Assembly: GCF_004379255.2 (NCBI RefSeq)
Contig: NC_056048.1
Location: forward strand, 16,664,866 to 16,728,865
DNA length: 64,000 nucleotides
Reading direction: 5' to 3'
From: Salvia splendens
Lineage: Eukaryota; Streptophyta; Magnoliopsida; Lamiales; Lamiaceae
Part shown: positions 35,492-46,262 of the stretch, in pieces
Layout of the letters: each line of letters opens with the position of its first letter
Numbering within the stretch: position 1 is the stretch's first letter
Notes under the pieces: model-generated
What the model was told of the DNA's origin: nothing
Databases searched by the model: none
Seen by the model: the letters and a program-made list of their open reading frames with translations, nothing else
Made by a program: the position numbers and the translations under genes

Positions 35492-37703
35492 TATTGATAT
35501 GTGCATTTGATTATTACTATAATTTATTTTTATTATTATTAGTAATAATAATTTTATTAATAAAGTACGTTTCTACTAATTTAATAATTGTTTTTTTTTT
35601 TTATAATTTTATTATCTTAAACATGTTTTAAACACGGTTGACGCGACTAGGGGAGGGTTAAAGAAGCGAGGAAGAAAGGGGAAAACAACACAAATCGACC
35701 ATATCTCGAAACAAATGAAAATAGCTCGAATAAAATCAGAGTATCTCAACAATCAACAACTCAAAAATGAATATTATCTCAGCGATACAAGAACTCAAAA
35801 GAATGACAACTACTCAGCGGAAGCATTTGAGAGAAGGAATATGCCACGTGTGAAGACATGGCACATTTTAAACACTTAAATTTCTTCAACGGTCTTGCTC
35901 AACATCCGCCGCACCTGTCACGCTCAACCTGCAAATTTAAAAAGAAATGCAGGGCTGAGTACTTGATGTACCCAGTGAACACATGCCAAAATAATTTTCA
36001 TAAAATATTGTGTCAGCATTTAAAAGTGAACTCGGGGTTTTATAAAAGACCAAGTCACCAAACCATTTTCTCGCTCAAAAGTATGGCTGCAGCCCATTTT
36101 TCTCTCTCCTCGTACCATATCTGAACCTCATATGTGAAACGAGAACGTGACCACATTCTCGATCACTGGACCGGCCAACTCGAAAGATAGCGCACGATCC
36201 CCTCTGTGTACACTAGCTTGAATAGGGACTCACTCCCTAGACAAACCCGAATTCGATTAAACTCATAACTTCTAGTAGGGACCCACTCCCCACTAGGGCG
36301 ATCAGATAGGCACATCCTCAAAAATAAAATACGGCATGACACAATATATTTGGAATTTAATCACATAACTCGTACTTGAAATAAACTGCTTAGGACATAG
36401 TCCTTATTTAAAAAGAAAGCCCACATCGTTCTCTTAATATTATTAACTTGAAAACTCTCACATCGCCTTACTCGCTTGCGAAAGAAAACCCTTTTGAAAT
36501 AAAAATAAACTCATTAAACTCAAGAAAACATCTAATTAGAATGCATGGATCTTACGTGTGTACTCGTATTATTCCTCATCTCCTCTTAGAAAGGTTTCTA
36601 GATTCTCGTAAAACTTGGATCAGCATTAGCGCGAGAAAATACTTGACCTAAATTAATTAACTCTATAAACAAGGATCTCCAACCCATCACTAAATATACT
36701 CCAAACTGCCGTTGCAACACAATTATAATCAAACAAGATAAAAAACAGGAAATTAATATTATACTCCCTATTCAACACATTGCAAACAATTAAAAAAAAA
36801 GTAAGTACTGCAAACTCCCAAAACAAAAACTCAAATCTTCTTTCCTAAATCAGAGACTCTCCTTCTCTCCCTCTAAACTCATTCACGCTTACTCTCCCTT
36901 TCAATCTACACGTGCAGTACACCCCTTTTCTTTAAACAACACCTCAATAAATTAGGATAAACAATTGAACAAGAAACAAAATATTACTTCCATTCCATAC
37001 CACACGTGTACTCCCTTTCAAGCATTCACAAACACAATTTAAAATTCTTATTTTAAAAGAAACCAACAACACACTCTCCTTCCTAAAAACCATCGGCTAT
37101 TCTCTCTCTCTACTGAGTTCTTTCCCAAACATTGAACAGAAGTTTAAAACTCTACTTGAAACTCAGTACCCATCCACAAATAAACCCCGTCGGCTCTCCC
37201 TCTCTCTCCCAGAATCGCAACACCGAAAGAATGAGAAAAAAAGATTAGAACTCCGTCGCTTGCTCCAAATCGCCGCTGCACCGGAGTCGACGCCGCTGCT
37301 GACTCCGATTCGTCGCCCACGGAAGCTCCAGGTGCCGCCGCTGTCTCCGGCCGAACGGCAGCTGTCCCTCCTCCGTCTCTACCCTTCTTTCTTTCTCTCC
37401 GGTAGGTAAGTCTCCTCCCCCAAAACATTCAAATTCAAATTCTAATTCTAATTCTAATTCTAATTCTCTTAATCGATGTTGCTTTGATTATCAGGGATTA
37501 TATTTTTCAGTTGAGACAGAGGGCTAAGGTGATTTAAAATTATCCTAAATGAGTGCAAGGAATTTAATGCTAGGAATTGATCGGTGGTTACCTTCTTAGT
37601 CGGTAGAAAAACTCTCTTCTCCAACCCGGTTCTTTCTCTAAATTTTAGTTCCCGATTTTTTCTTGGTATTGAATTTATGTTTAGAAAGATCGTGGGATTG
37701 ATT

Positions 37704-37705
<2 letters not shown>

Positions 37706-37744
<39 letters not shown>
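37706..37744. repeat. (TA)n tract
   Basis: Pure TA run bordering repeat unit 1; similar tracts at 38503-38532, 39290-39323 and 40089-40119 separate the units. Confidence 0.9.
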
Positions 37745-37747
<3 letters not shown>

Positions 37748-38498
37748 TCCCATTATTCACAAATCCACTCTTAAAGACCGAACCACCGAACCATACCAAA
37801 TTAGGGTTTTTTGATCTAGTTTTTTATGGATGAGAGGCACAAATTTATAATTTATTTTCACCTTCATCACGAGCCTATTTTAATTCATCCGAAGGTAAAT
37901 AAGTCATACAAACATGTTACAAAGATTTAAATTCATTCCAGTAGGTTTTTACTTCATTCCAGTAGGTTTTTACTTCATTCCAGTATGATTATTACTTCAT
38001 TCCAGTACGTAAATGCGGTTTCGCCGTCGCGTGTCGTTCTTTCTCTCTACAATATCTATCACCACCGCCACAACACTGATATGATGTAATAAACACATGG
38101 AATGATGCAATAAATTATTGGAATGAAGTATGTGAAGTCCTACTGGAATGAAGTAAAAACCTTATCCAATGAAGTAATAACGTTTCTGAATGAAGTAATA
38201 AACGCACTTGAATAAATTGCATTTTTTTAATGTAAATAAAGTATAAACTCAGGTCAATGAATTCAAATGAAACATATGTTGAATCATTTCAAAACCTACT
38301 GGAAGAAAGTAAAAACATGTTGTAGTTTCAAGGTATTACGTACGGAATGAAGTAATAAATCTATACAATGAAGTAAAATGAGCTTGTAATGAAGACCGAA
38401 AAATTTACACAGCAGCACATCTCATCAAAAAAACTAGATCTAATGGCCCAGATTTGGTCTCTAGTTCGGTCTTTAAAATTGGTTCGACATTGATCACA

Positions 38499-38502
<4 letters not shown>
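37745..38502. mobile_element. (TA)n-flanked repeat unit 1 (~758 bp)
   Basis: Begins gagtcccattattcac, ends tgatcacaaccc. Ends are partly inverted (aaagaccgaaccaccgaac vs agttcggtcttt). The left half holds three to four copies of ttacttcattccagtaggtt and the right half the inverted motif ggaatgaagtaa, so the unit is a diffuse palindrome. No ORF. Confidence 0.75.
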
Positions 38503-38532
<30 letters not shown>

Positions 38533-38535
<3 letters not shown>

Positions 38536-39285
38536 TCCCATTATTCACAAATCCACTCTTAAAGACCAAACCACCGAACCATACCAAATTAGGGTTTTTA
38601 GATCTAGTTTTTATGAATGAGAGACACAAATTTATCAATTATTTTCGCCTTCATCACGAGCCTATTTTAATTCATCCGAAGGTAAATAAGTCATACTAAC
38701 ATGTTACGAAGATTTAACTTCATTCCAGTAGGTTTTTACTTCATTCCAGTAGGTTTTTACTTCATTCCAGTATGATTATTACTTCATTCCAGTACGTAAA
38801 TGCGGTTTCGCCGTCGCGTGTCGTTCTTTCTCTCTACAATATCTATCACCACCGCCACAACACTGATATGATGTAATAAACACATGGAATGATGCAATAA
38901 ATTATTGGAATGAAGTATGTGAAGTCCTACTGGAATGAAGTAAAAACCTTATCCAATGAAGTAATAACGTTTCTGAATGAAGTAATAAACGCACTTGAAT
39001 AAATTGCATTTTTTTAATGTAAATAAAGTAAAAACTCAGGTCAATGAATTCAAATGAAACATATGTTGAATCATTTCAAAACCTACTGGAAGAAAGTAAA
39101 AACATGTTGTAGTTTCAAGGTATTACGTACGGAATGAAGTAATAAATCTATACAATGAAGTAAAATGAGCTTGTAATGAAGACCGAAAAATTTACACAGC
39201 AGCACATCTCATCAAAAAAACTAGATCTAATGGCCCAGATTTGGTCTCTAGTTCGGTCTTTAAAATTGGTTCGACATTGATCACA

Positions 39286-39289
<4 letters not shown>
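38533..39289. mobile_element. (TA)n-flanked repeat unit 2
   Basis: Near-identical to unit 1 (a handful of substitutions and 1-bp indels), same orientation, separated from it by (TA)n. Confidence 0.75.
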
Positions 39290-39323
<34 letters not shown>

Positions 39324-39326
<3 letters not shown>

Positions 39327-40084
39327 TCCCATTATTCACAAATCCACTCTTAAAGACCAAACCACCGAACCATACCAAATTAGGGTTTTTAGATCTAGTT
39401 TTTATGAATGAGAGACACAAATTTATCAATTATTTTCGCCTTCATCACGAGCCTATTTTAATTCATCCGAAGGTAAATAAGTCATACTAACATGTTACGA
39501 AGATTTAACTTCATTCCAGTAGGTTTTTACTTCATTCCAGTAGGTTTTTACTTCATTTCAGTATGATTATTACTTCATTCCAGTACGTAAATGCGGTTTC
39601 GCCGTCGCGTGCCATTCTTTCTCTCTACAATATCTATCACCACCGCCACAACACTGATATGGTGTAATAAACACATGGAATGATGCAATAAATTATTGGA
39701 ATGAAGTATGTGTAGAAGCATTTGAAGTCCTACTGGAATGAAGTAAAAACCTTATCCAATGAAGTAATAACGTTTCTGAATGAAGTAATAAACGCACTTG
39801 AATAAATTGCATTTTTAATATAAATAAAGTAAAAACTCAGGTCAATGAATTCAAATGAAACATATGTTGAATCATTTCGAAACCTACTGGAAGAAAGTAA
39901 AAACATGTTGTAGTTTCAAGGTATTACGTACGGAATGAAGTAATAAACCTATACAATGAAGTAAAATGGGCTTTTAATGAAGACCGAAAAATTTACACAG
40001 CAGCACATCTCATAAAAAAAATAGATCTAATGGCCCAGATTTGGTCTATAGTTCGGTCTTTAAAATTGGTTCGACATTGATCAC

Positions 40085-40088
<4 letters not shown>
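39324..40088. mobile_element. (TA)n-flanked repeat unit 3
   Basis: Third copy, closest to unit 2. Carries a 12-bp insert near 39712 (tagaagcatttg) and a few private substitutions. Confidence 0.75.
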
Positions 40089-40119
<31 letters not shown>

Positions 40120-40123
<4 letters not shown>

Positions 40124-40400
40124 TTTGATCCATGCAAAACCATTCTTAATACAAAAATGCAGAACCAAGCATACAAAAGTCATTTTTAGGTCATTGTAAG
40201 CTTATTTTTACGTCATTATAGTAAGGATGACATGAAATGATCTTAACATGACCTCAAACCCAAAGTTTATAATATGACCTAAAACTGCTTTACAATGACC
40301 CTCCGTGTTTTTGTTTAATTATTGACCATTGGATCGTCAAATCTCATGGTCAGGATTTGGTCTGGATTTTGTATTGAGATCAAGTTTTGTATTGATCATT
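40120..40400. mobile_element. Second kind of (TA)n-associated MITE-like element
   Basis: Starts gggttttgatccatgcaaaac after the last (TA)n tract and ends near caagttttgtattgatcat. The inverted pair gatcc...aatacaaaa / ttttgtattgatc frames about 280 bp. No ORF. Confidence 0.45.
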
Positions 40401-40910
40401 GGGGAAATCGTTTGGTGATGGGGTTTGGAGAAATATATTTGACTGAGTAGTTGACTACAAATTTGAAATAAATAATTGATTTTTTTTGGGCTTCTCAAAA
40501 TTGGTCTCAACTAAAAGAAATAAAAATGGGTTTAAAAAGTTGGGGTGTTACGTTTATTTTTTAATTTAAAATTATTCGTAATTGTGTCTTCTTTTAATGA
40601 TATCAGTATAATCTGACCAATTGAATTTCTCCTCTCTCTTTCTCTGTAATAGTGCTTCTCAAGATTTATTTCAGTTACTACTCAAAGTAAGGCAAAACAG
40701 AGGTATTATTTCGTATGGTTTTGTTTGTGGAGGAAGATTTTGTAACTTTTATAAAAATTGGTATTTCAAAGTGATTACTTATATAACTTTTGTACGAAAA
40801 TAACCTTAAATGTTTGGTGTATTCAAACTTGAAATACATATTGTATTACTTTGTAGACTATTAATTATTTGTATGACTGTCTGCTTCTTTTGTAGTATAA
40901 AATGTCAAGA

Positions 40911-41192
40911 TTTGAAGGAGAAGCTTCATCAAGTTTTACCTTTAGTGTGCAGCCGAAGATATCTGCATTCATGTAAACAAGAACTTCAGTCAAAGTGGAT
41001 TAGTCAGATCTTAAAATTTCTCTTATTGTAATGCTGATTATTAAAATATTGTTCATTGAAATAATGATTTGATTTTAATTTTTTAATTTTTATTACTATA
41101 TAGATACTGCCGCTTGATTTTCTGCCAAGTGAGGTGTGTTTAATCCCTAGAGAGTCCAAAATAATGATTTATTCTACATTTCAATGGAAAGT
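40911..41192 (+). pseudogene. B3-domain (REM-type) gene, upstream part
   Basis: An ATG-led exon at about 40911 (MSRFEGEASSSFTFSVQP) has an early stop and leads to a donor near 41029. After an intron ending atatag the exon from 41104 reads ILPLDFLPSEVCLIPRES, then KIMIYSTFQWK, the first half of a B3 domain. It stops at 41192 in aaagt, where the LTR begins. The remainder of the domain is at 35122. The order of the two halves is reversed on the chromosome. Confidence 0.7.
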
Positions 41193-41609
41193 TGTAATAC
41201 CCCACTCAAATTAACGTCAATAAATGTTTATAGAGTAAATGAATGTATTAAAGCAAGTAGTATTTTAAACTCCTATGTTTCGTTGTATTAAAATTCTTGA
41301 TGGGTTTTAATTGATAGTTAAGTGCCAATGTGAAACGAATTTTGATCAAGAACTTTGATGTGCAAGAAGATACATGAAGCGATAAAATAATTGTCCATGT
41401 GCATTTATAAATCAGATGGATATTAAATGTTCATTTACAAAATATAGTCATTTCTCTTCAAATGAGAAATGTACTAATTGTATTTAATTTACGATGTTAC
41501 AAAAACGAGCTAAAGCTTCTTCGCAAAGCTAGTATTCTATCTCCAGGAAACCCCAACTTCCTACAAATGATGGGACAAGTCAGAACGACAGTGCAATAAT
41601 AATACAGTA
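41193..41609 (+). repeat. 5' LTR, first 417 bp, detached
   Basis: Matches 32604-33020 from TGTAATACCCC to aatacagta with few differences. Cut exactly where the left fragment at 11982 begins. The next base starts the SKP1-like pseudogene. Confidence 0.9.
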
Positions 41610-42121
41610 GCTGTCATGGGGCATAGGCATTTCCCTGAAGGCCCAAGCATTCTCACAACGAACTGTCTCTTCCTCCTCAGCGGTATAGTCGTTCTTTATG
41701 TTAAAGTCTTGCGGATTCCTCAGGAGTCTTTCCCTTGATCATATCCGCTACAGTTTGGCACGTGAGCTCGAGAAGGATCTTGATGTCTAGGTAGTTCGCA
41801 GCCTACAAATTAGAGGAAGATAAATCAACACAACTTCAAGAATTGCCCTGCACCTGCTGAACCAACAACTCTATCTAATTTCAAAAAAAGAATCTACTCA
41901 TGTAGCTAAGAAACTAAACTAGTATGAGGACTATCAGCTGCTATAACACATTTTTAAAGGAGTAAAGGTGATAATAAAGAATTCAAGTGGAGATCTCAAA
42001 TAAAGAGAAGAATAGATAAAAAGGAATCGATAAGCAATACTACCTTCATTCCATAATAAAAGTCAACTTTTCCGTAGGCTGATTCCACTAACTCATTCCA
42101 TTCATTTCATTATAAAATTAA

Positions 42122-43436
42122 GACTAAAGGCCAAATGTGGTCCTAAACATATAGTGATTTTACGATTTTGGTCATAACGATTGTGTTTTAAATTATTGCA
42201 TCCCACACATTTAAACTCGGGCCAAACTCAGTCCAAAATGGATGGAGCCGTTAAATATTAACAGTCAACGACTTTTAATCTGATTTTGACCCAATTAAAC
42301 TTTTAAATTAATTTTTTTAATTATTTTGAAAATAATTAATCAACATTAGAAAATAAATGGTTCTCTGCTGTCCTGCAGCGGATTCCTCCGATTGAAGAGG
42401 AATTCGGTTGGAAATTAATCAACATTTTCGCGATTCAGGTGACTACGTTTCCCCGGCGAAGGAATCTGCATCGGTTTCTCCAACACAACTGACTTGGCGA
42501 CGCCAGATCTATCGTTAAATTCATCTCCGCATGGGGTGAAATCAACGGAATAGGAGGATATGAAGGATTTCTCTCCAATCACAGTGATTCTCTCCCCCTT
42601 CCGATTTTCGATCGATCATTTATCAATGATTCGAACAAAATCGATGCTATTTTCTGGAAATTAAGTCGAATCATACCTCTAAAAACGGCGTCCTTCCCGC
42701 TACCTATGAACAAAGTCAGATCCACATTCCTCCTCCGCAGATCCGACATCGAGAAGCTGAAATCCGCCCGGTGTCGTCGTTGGTCGCAGTAACGGCATCG
42801 TCTAGAGCTGTATGGTGAAATCCGGAAATAAATCAGACCAGCTTTTCGTCATACCCGCAGACGCCAGGGGGCGAACCGATCCGCCGGTGCCGGGGAATTA
42901 CTTCGGCAACTGAATCGTCAGCCCGGTGGCGAGGGTGGGGAGTGCATCAACTGCATCGTCAGCTCAGTGAGAATGCTAACTTGTCAGTGCAGACCCGAAT
43001 ATCCAGCCCCATTAACCAGTACTTTTATGACCTCCTTTTCTGCTCCATAAAACCACCGCAAACCATCACTCTGCTCTTTCTCTCATCTCCACTAAAAAAT
43101 GGACCAATACCACTTCGTAATGCTGAAGCGCAGCAAAGTGGTGTCGCTCCTCTCCGACGGCTACCGCCTCACCGGCGGCTCTCTAGTCACACCTCTCCTC
43201 TCCTCTCCGATCGGGCTAAGCGCAATGCTCCAAATAATTTTTAATTATTTTCGAAATAATAAAAAATTCTAATCAAAATGCTTAATTGGGTCAGAATCAA
43301 TATTTAACGGCTCCATCCATTTTGGACTGAGTTTGGCCTGAGTTTAATTGTGTAAGATGCAATAATTTAAAACGTAATGTTTAGGATCAAAATCGTAAAA
43401 TCGCTACATGTTTAGGATCACATTTGGCATTTACTC
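42122..43436. mobile_element. Pack-MULE (Mutator-like, long TIRs)
   Basis: Inverted termini of about 140 bp (GACTAAAGGCCAAATGTGG vs GAGTAAATGCCAAATGTGA) are flanked by the 9-bp TSD TAAAATTAA (42113-42121 and 43437-43445). Length 1315 bp. The interior is GC-rich, unlike its surroundings, and holds host gene fragments instead of a transposase. It lies in the SKP1-like intron. Confidence 0.9.
42400..42920 (+). pseudogene. Captured BAHD acyltransferase fragment inside the Pack-MULE
   Basis: The plus strand reads, in shifting frames, LGDARSIVKFISAWGEI near the usual HXXXD position (a stop replaces the residue before LGDA), then SLPLPIFDRSFIND, FLLRRSDIEKLKSAR, CMVKSGNKSDQLFVIPADAR and PPVPGNYFGN. 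This is the order of the central part of BAHD (anthocyanin/flavonoid-type) acyltransferases. The HXXXD His and the DFGWG motif are not seen. Stops and frame changes make it non-coding. A further Met-led frame at 43099 is unassigned. Confidence 0.7.
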
Positions 43437-43447
43437 TAAAATTAATA

Positions 43448-43667
43448 CTCATTTTGTCCCTTAAAATTTGGCACTATTTGACCCGACACGAGTTTTAAGA
43501 AATGTAATAGAAAGTGGGTTAAAAAAAGTTAATAGCATATGAGAAGAGTGAGAATGAGTTAGTGGAATATGAGATCTAATACAAAAAATGGTAAAAGTAA
43601 AAGGTGACAAATTTTTAGGGACTGATGAAAAAAGAATTAAGTGACTAATTTTCAGGGACGAAGGGAG
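43448..43667. mobile_element. Stowaway-type MITE
   Basis: Ends ctcattttgtccc and gggacgaagggag, with TA on both sides (43446-43447, 43668-43669). Directly follows the Pack-MULE TSD. Confidence 0.75.
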
Positions 43668-43669
43668 TA

Positions 43670-44186
43670 CTACATATAAATGTGAGACTCATGCCCCACT
43701 AATTTTTTAAATCTATTTCTTTTTCATTTCATAAAATACGTACCGAATTAAATGTTTACTCCTATTGTGACCGGAAGTAGTACAAAGGGATCCACGCTTT
43801 TCTCCACGGCACTTGCCAGGTTAAACTTTTAATTCATAACTCACTATGTGGTATAAAATATAAATAGTAAACTACACGTAACAACATAACTGACTTAATC
43901 CACTATTCTAATAACTAACTTCCTATGCACATTTTATTAGATTGATATGACATTTGAATGGACAAAAGAAAGTAGGCAGAAATAGCCAACAATTTATATA
44001 CCTAATGAGATAGATGACTATAGAGAAATCTCCAATTTTAACACTAAAATAGCATGAATATAATTATCTGAAGAAGATCACCTAAGTTTGAGGGTAAAAG
44101 CAACTCCAGCTAATTTCAATTTGGGCAAAAATGAAATGAATATGGAGAATGAGAATTAAGAGGAATGAAAAGGGAAAAGGAGGTAC
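43670..44186. other. Rest of the SKP1-like intron
   Basis: AT-rich, no gene or element recognised. Confidence 0.5.
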
Positions 44187-44571
44187 CATGATGAGGTCCA
44201 AGAGTATTCCTTGATTTTCTTTGACGAACTCAGCGTGGAACGCTTCGATCACCTTCGAGAGGATCTTGGCAGTGACGTTGGGTAGCGGGATGCTGGTGCC
44301 GGCGCAACCATCCTCGATTATGTGCCTAATCATCTGTGATTTCACGGCGACCACATGAATGTTTCCCCATCGGAGCTCACTAGAGTTACCATCTTCTGAG
44401 TCGTATCGGAATTCATTGGAAAAAACTAGAGAGTGATGAGTGTGCTTCAGTGTGTGAATTAAAAACAAAACATGGAATCACCTTTCCAACAAACTTGAAC
44501 CGATAATCGGTTATATTGATGGGAAAATCTAGAGCAGGAGGGGGAAAACCGCATACAAAACAAAATCTATA

Positions 44572-44809
44572 CTCCATCCCTCCCTTAAATTTTATAACAC
44601 TTGGACTATATTCAGATTTTAAAAAATGTAATGGAAAGTGTGTTGCAATAGTTGGTGAAATGTGAATCATACTTTTATATATTAGTTTTATAATAAAATA
44701 TGTGTAAGAATGAGTTAGTGGAATATGATCACAAATAATAGTAGTAAAAGAGAAATATAACAATTGACAGAAATGGAAAAATGTGACAAACTTTATTGGA
44801 CGTAGGGAG
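44572..44809. mobile_element. Stowaway-type MITE
   Basis: Ends ctccatccctccc and ggacgtagggag, with TA on both sides (44570-44571, 44810-44811); interior similar to the MITE at 43448 (gaatgagttagtggaatatga). Confidence 0.75.
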
Positions 44810-44886
44810 TATATGTACACGTGTATACGATTTTTTAGATATTAAAATTGAATTAATTAAATAAATAAATAGACTAAAATTTACTA

Positions 44887-45120
44887 CTCTCTCCGTTCAC
44901 TAAAAATAGAAACATTTGAAATAATATGAGTTTTAATGTAAAATTAGTAAAGTAAGATAGAGATATAGAAAGAAAAGTGTGTTAGCAAAAAATGAGTCTC
45001 ATCTTATTAAAAAGAGATGTTTTTTTAAAAAAGAAAAGTTTTTATCATCTTATTAAAAAGAGATTTTTTTAAAAAAAGGAAGGTTTTTATTTTTAAGGAT
45101 GGACCAAATTTTTTTTTCTA
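44887..45120. mobile_element. Stowaway-type MITE, one end decayed
   Basis: Begins ta-ctctctccgttcac; the matching right end is not clear (ggatggaccaaa near 45098). Confidence 0.4.
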
Positions 45121-45243
45121 TTTTTATGAGACATAAAAGTGTATGACTAACATTTTTCTATACATTAAAGCACGAGAAAAAAAAGCTAGGAGGGAAGAAT
45201 GAAATTATTAAGAACTAAAAAAAAGCATTCAAAGTTATAAAAT

Positions 45244-45711
45244 TTAGGGGTGGATCAGTACGGTATATCGTACCGTAAACTGTGGTTTGACAAAATATCA
45301 TACCGAACTTTCGGTATACCGCAATCCGGTATACCGAAAATTCGGTATGGTTAATTTTTGATACCGTTACCTTACCGTATTGAGGTATACCAAAGTACGG
45401 TATGGTATACCATAATACCGTTTTACAAAAAAAAATTTATACACAAAATATTTAAAAGTAGGATTTTCTGGAATTTTTTCCATTTAATTCTATTTTATAA
45501 AAAAAATATAATATGGTATTTATATAATATTTTAATGTATACCGATTTTCCGGTACGCACTAAGGATTCAGTATACCATGGTATAGGAAAATTGATACTG
45601 TTACCGTACCGAAAGATTTCGGTACGGTATCATACCATACCGAAAATTGCGGTATACCGAAAAACTGGTATTTTTTCGGTACGGTAAGTGCGGTATTTTT
45701 GCCCACCCCTT
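45244..45711. mobile_element. hAT-type MITE with exact 8-bp TSD (GGTATACCG family)
   Basis: TATAAAAT flanks both sides (45236-45243, 45712-45719). Ends ttaggggtgg and gcccacccct are inverted. Interior arms are full of cggtatacc motifs around an AT-rich core. Length 468 bp. Same family as 1045-1893. Confidence 0.9.
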
Positions 45712-45719
45712 ATAAAATC

Positions 45720-46198
45720 CAACCGATGTTATAGAATTTGAGTCGGCAAAGCGCGCGAGTTTTTCCTATTATTATTCGTTAATCCACGTTAATGGTGTAG
45801 AAATACAAGTAATGTAAATCGTCGCTATAATTTGCAAAAACTTAGGAATTTTTTATTGTGAAATTGGCTGCATATATAATTTATTTGTTAGATAAAATCG
45901 AAAATCAATACTTAGAACATTTACCTTATGCGGCTCCAACTATGTTACAACTTTTATGAGATGTTTTTCACATTAATTTACTCTATTTACTATACTAGTT
46001 GTAAATTTGAAATACGATAACCTGATTCTTTAATTTTTAAATTTTTGTATTTGTTTTGAGTTTAATAAAATTGAAAAGGTAAACAAGAAAAGTAGTACAA
46101 CTTTACAAGTTTTTAAATCCTAATTGTTCCGGGACATTCTTTTTCTCAATTTTAGAATTCTTACATTTTTGGTATTTGATGGAGTAGAGTTATACAAC

Positions 46199-46262
<64 letters not shown>

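Larger units (their letters stand above)
35630..40553 (-). mobile_element. Gypsy-type LTR remnant (probably solo), filled with later insertions
   Basis: The sequence ggggagggttaa near 35650, gggctgagtac...cagtgaacac near 35955, tgtacactag near 36207 and aacccgaattcgatt near 36246 follow the order seen in the chromovirus LTR at 14560-15180. The far end, gttggggtgttacg at 40540-40553, resembles a complemented TGTAACACCCC LTR start. About 37190-37420 is GC-rich and leader-like. No interior genes. Units at 37706-40400 were inserted later. Exact limits and TSD are uncertain. Confidence 0.5.
11982..41609 (+). other. Circularly permuted ~29.6-kb segment (candidate re-integrated circle)
   Basis: The segment begins and ends inside the same LTR: 11982 continues LTR position ~415 onward (as in 33018 onward) and 41193-41609 holds LTR positions 1-417. 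GTA is present at both ends (11982-11984 and 41607-41609; in the intact LTR it is 33018-33020). Joining 41609 to 11985 rebuilds a continuous LTR. Independently, the B3 exon halves at 41104-41192 and 35122 onward join in frame across the whole element, with aaagt/gaagt as an imperfect 5-bp TSD. Both facts give the same circular order. The flank on the right is a broken SKP1-like gene. Confidence 0.65.
41610..44410 (-). pseudogene. SKP1-like (ASK) pseudogene, two exons
   Basis: Exon 1 (about 44410-44187) encodes AVKSQMIRHIIEDGCAGTSI, then PLPNVTAKILSKVIE and FVKENQGILLDLIM. The residues normally between KVIE and the DLKAWD-like segment are missing. A donor GTACCT follows. Exon 2 (41802-41610) starts after an AG and reads [29 protein letters not shown], then KNDYTAEEEETVRCENAWAF. 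Two single-base losses near 41705 and 41715 break the frame. SKP1 proteins link F-box proteins to cullin in SCF ubiquitin ligases. The usual C-terminal stop after WAFE is absent, and the sequence ends at the LTR junction. The ~2.4-kb intron contains a Pack-MULE and a MITE. Confidence 0.8.

Noticed and set aside
37144..37428. 94-aa minus ORF
   Set aside because: Lies in a GC-rich LTR leader region; no motif, and frames are open by composition.
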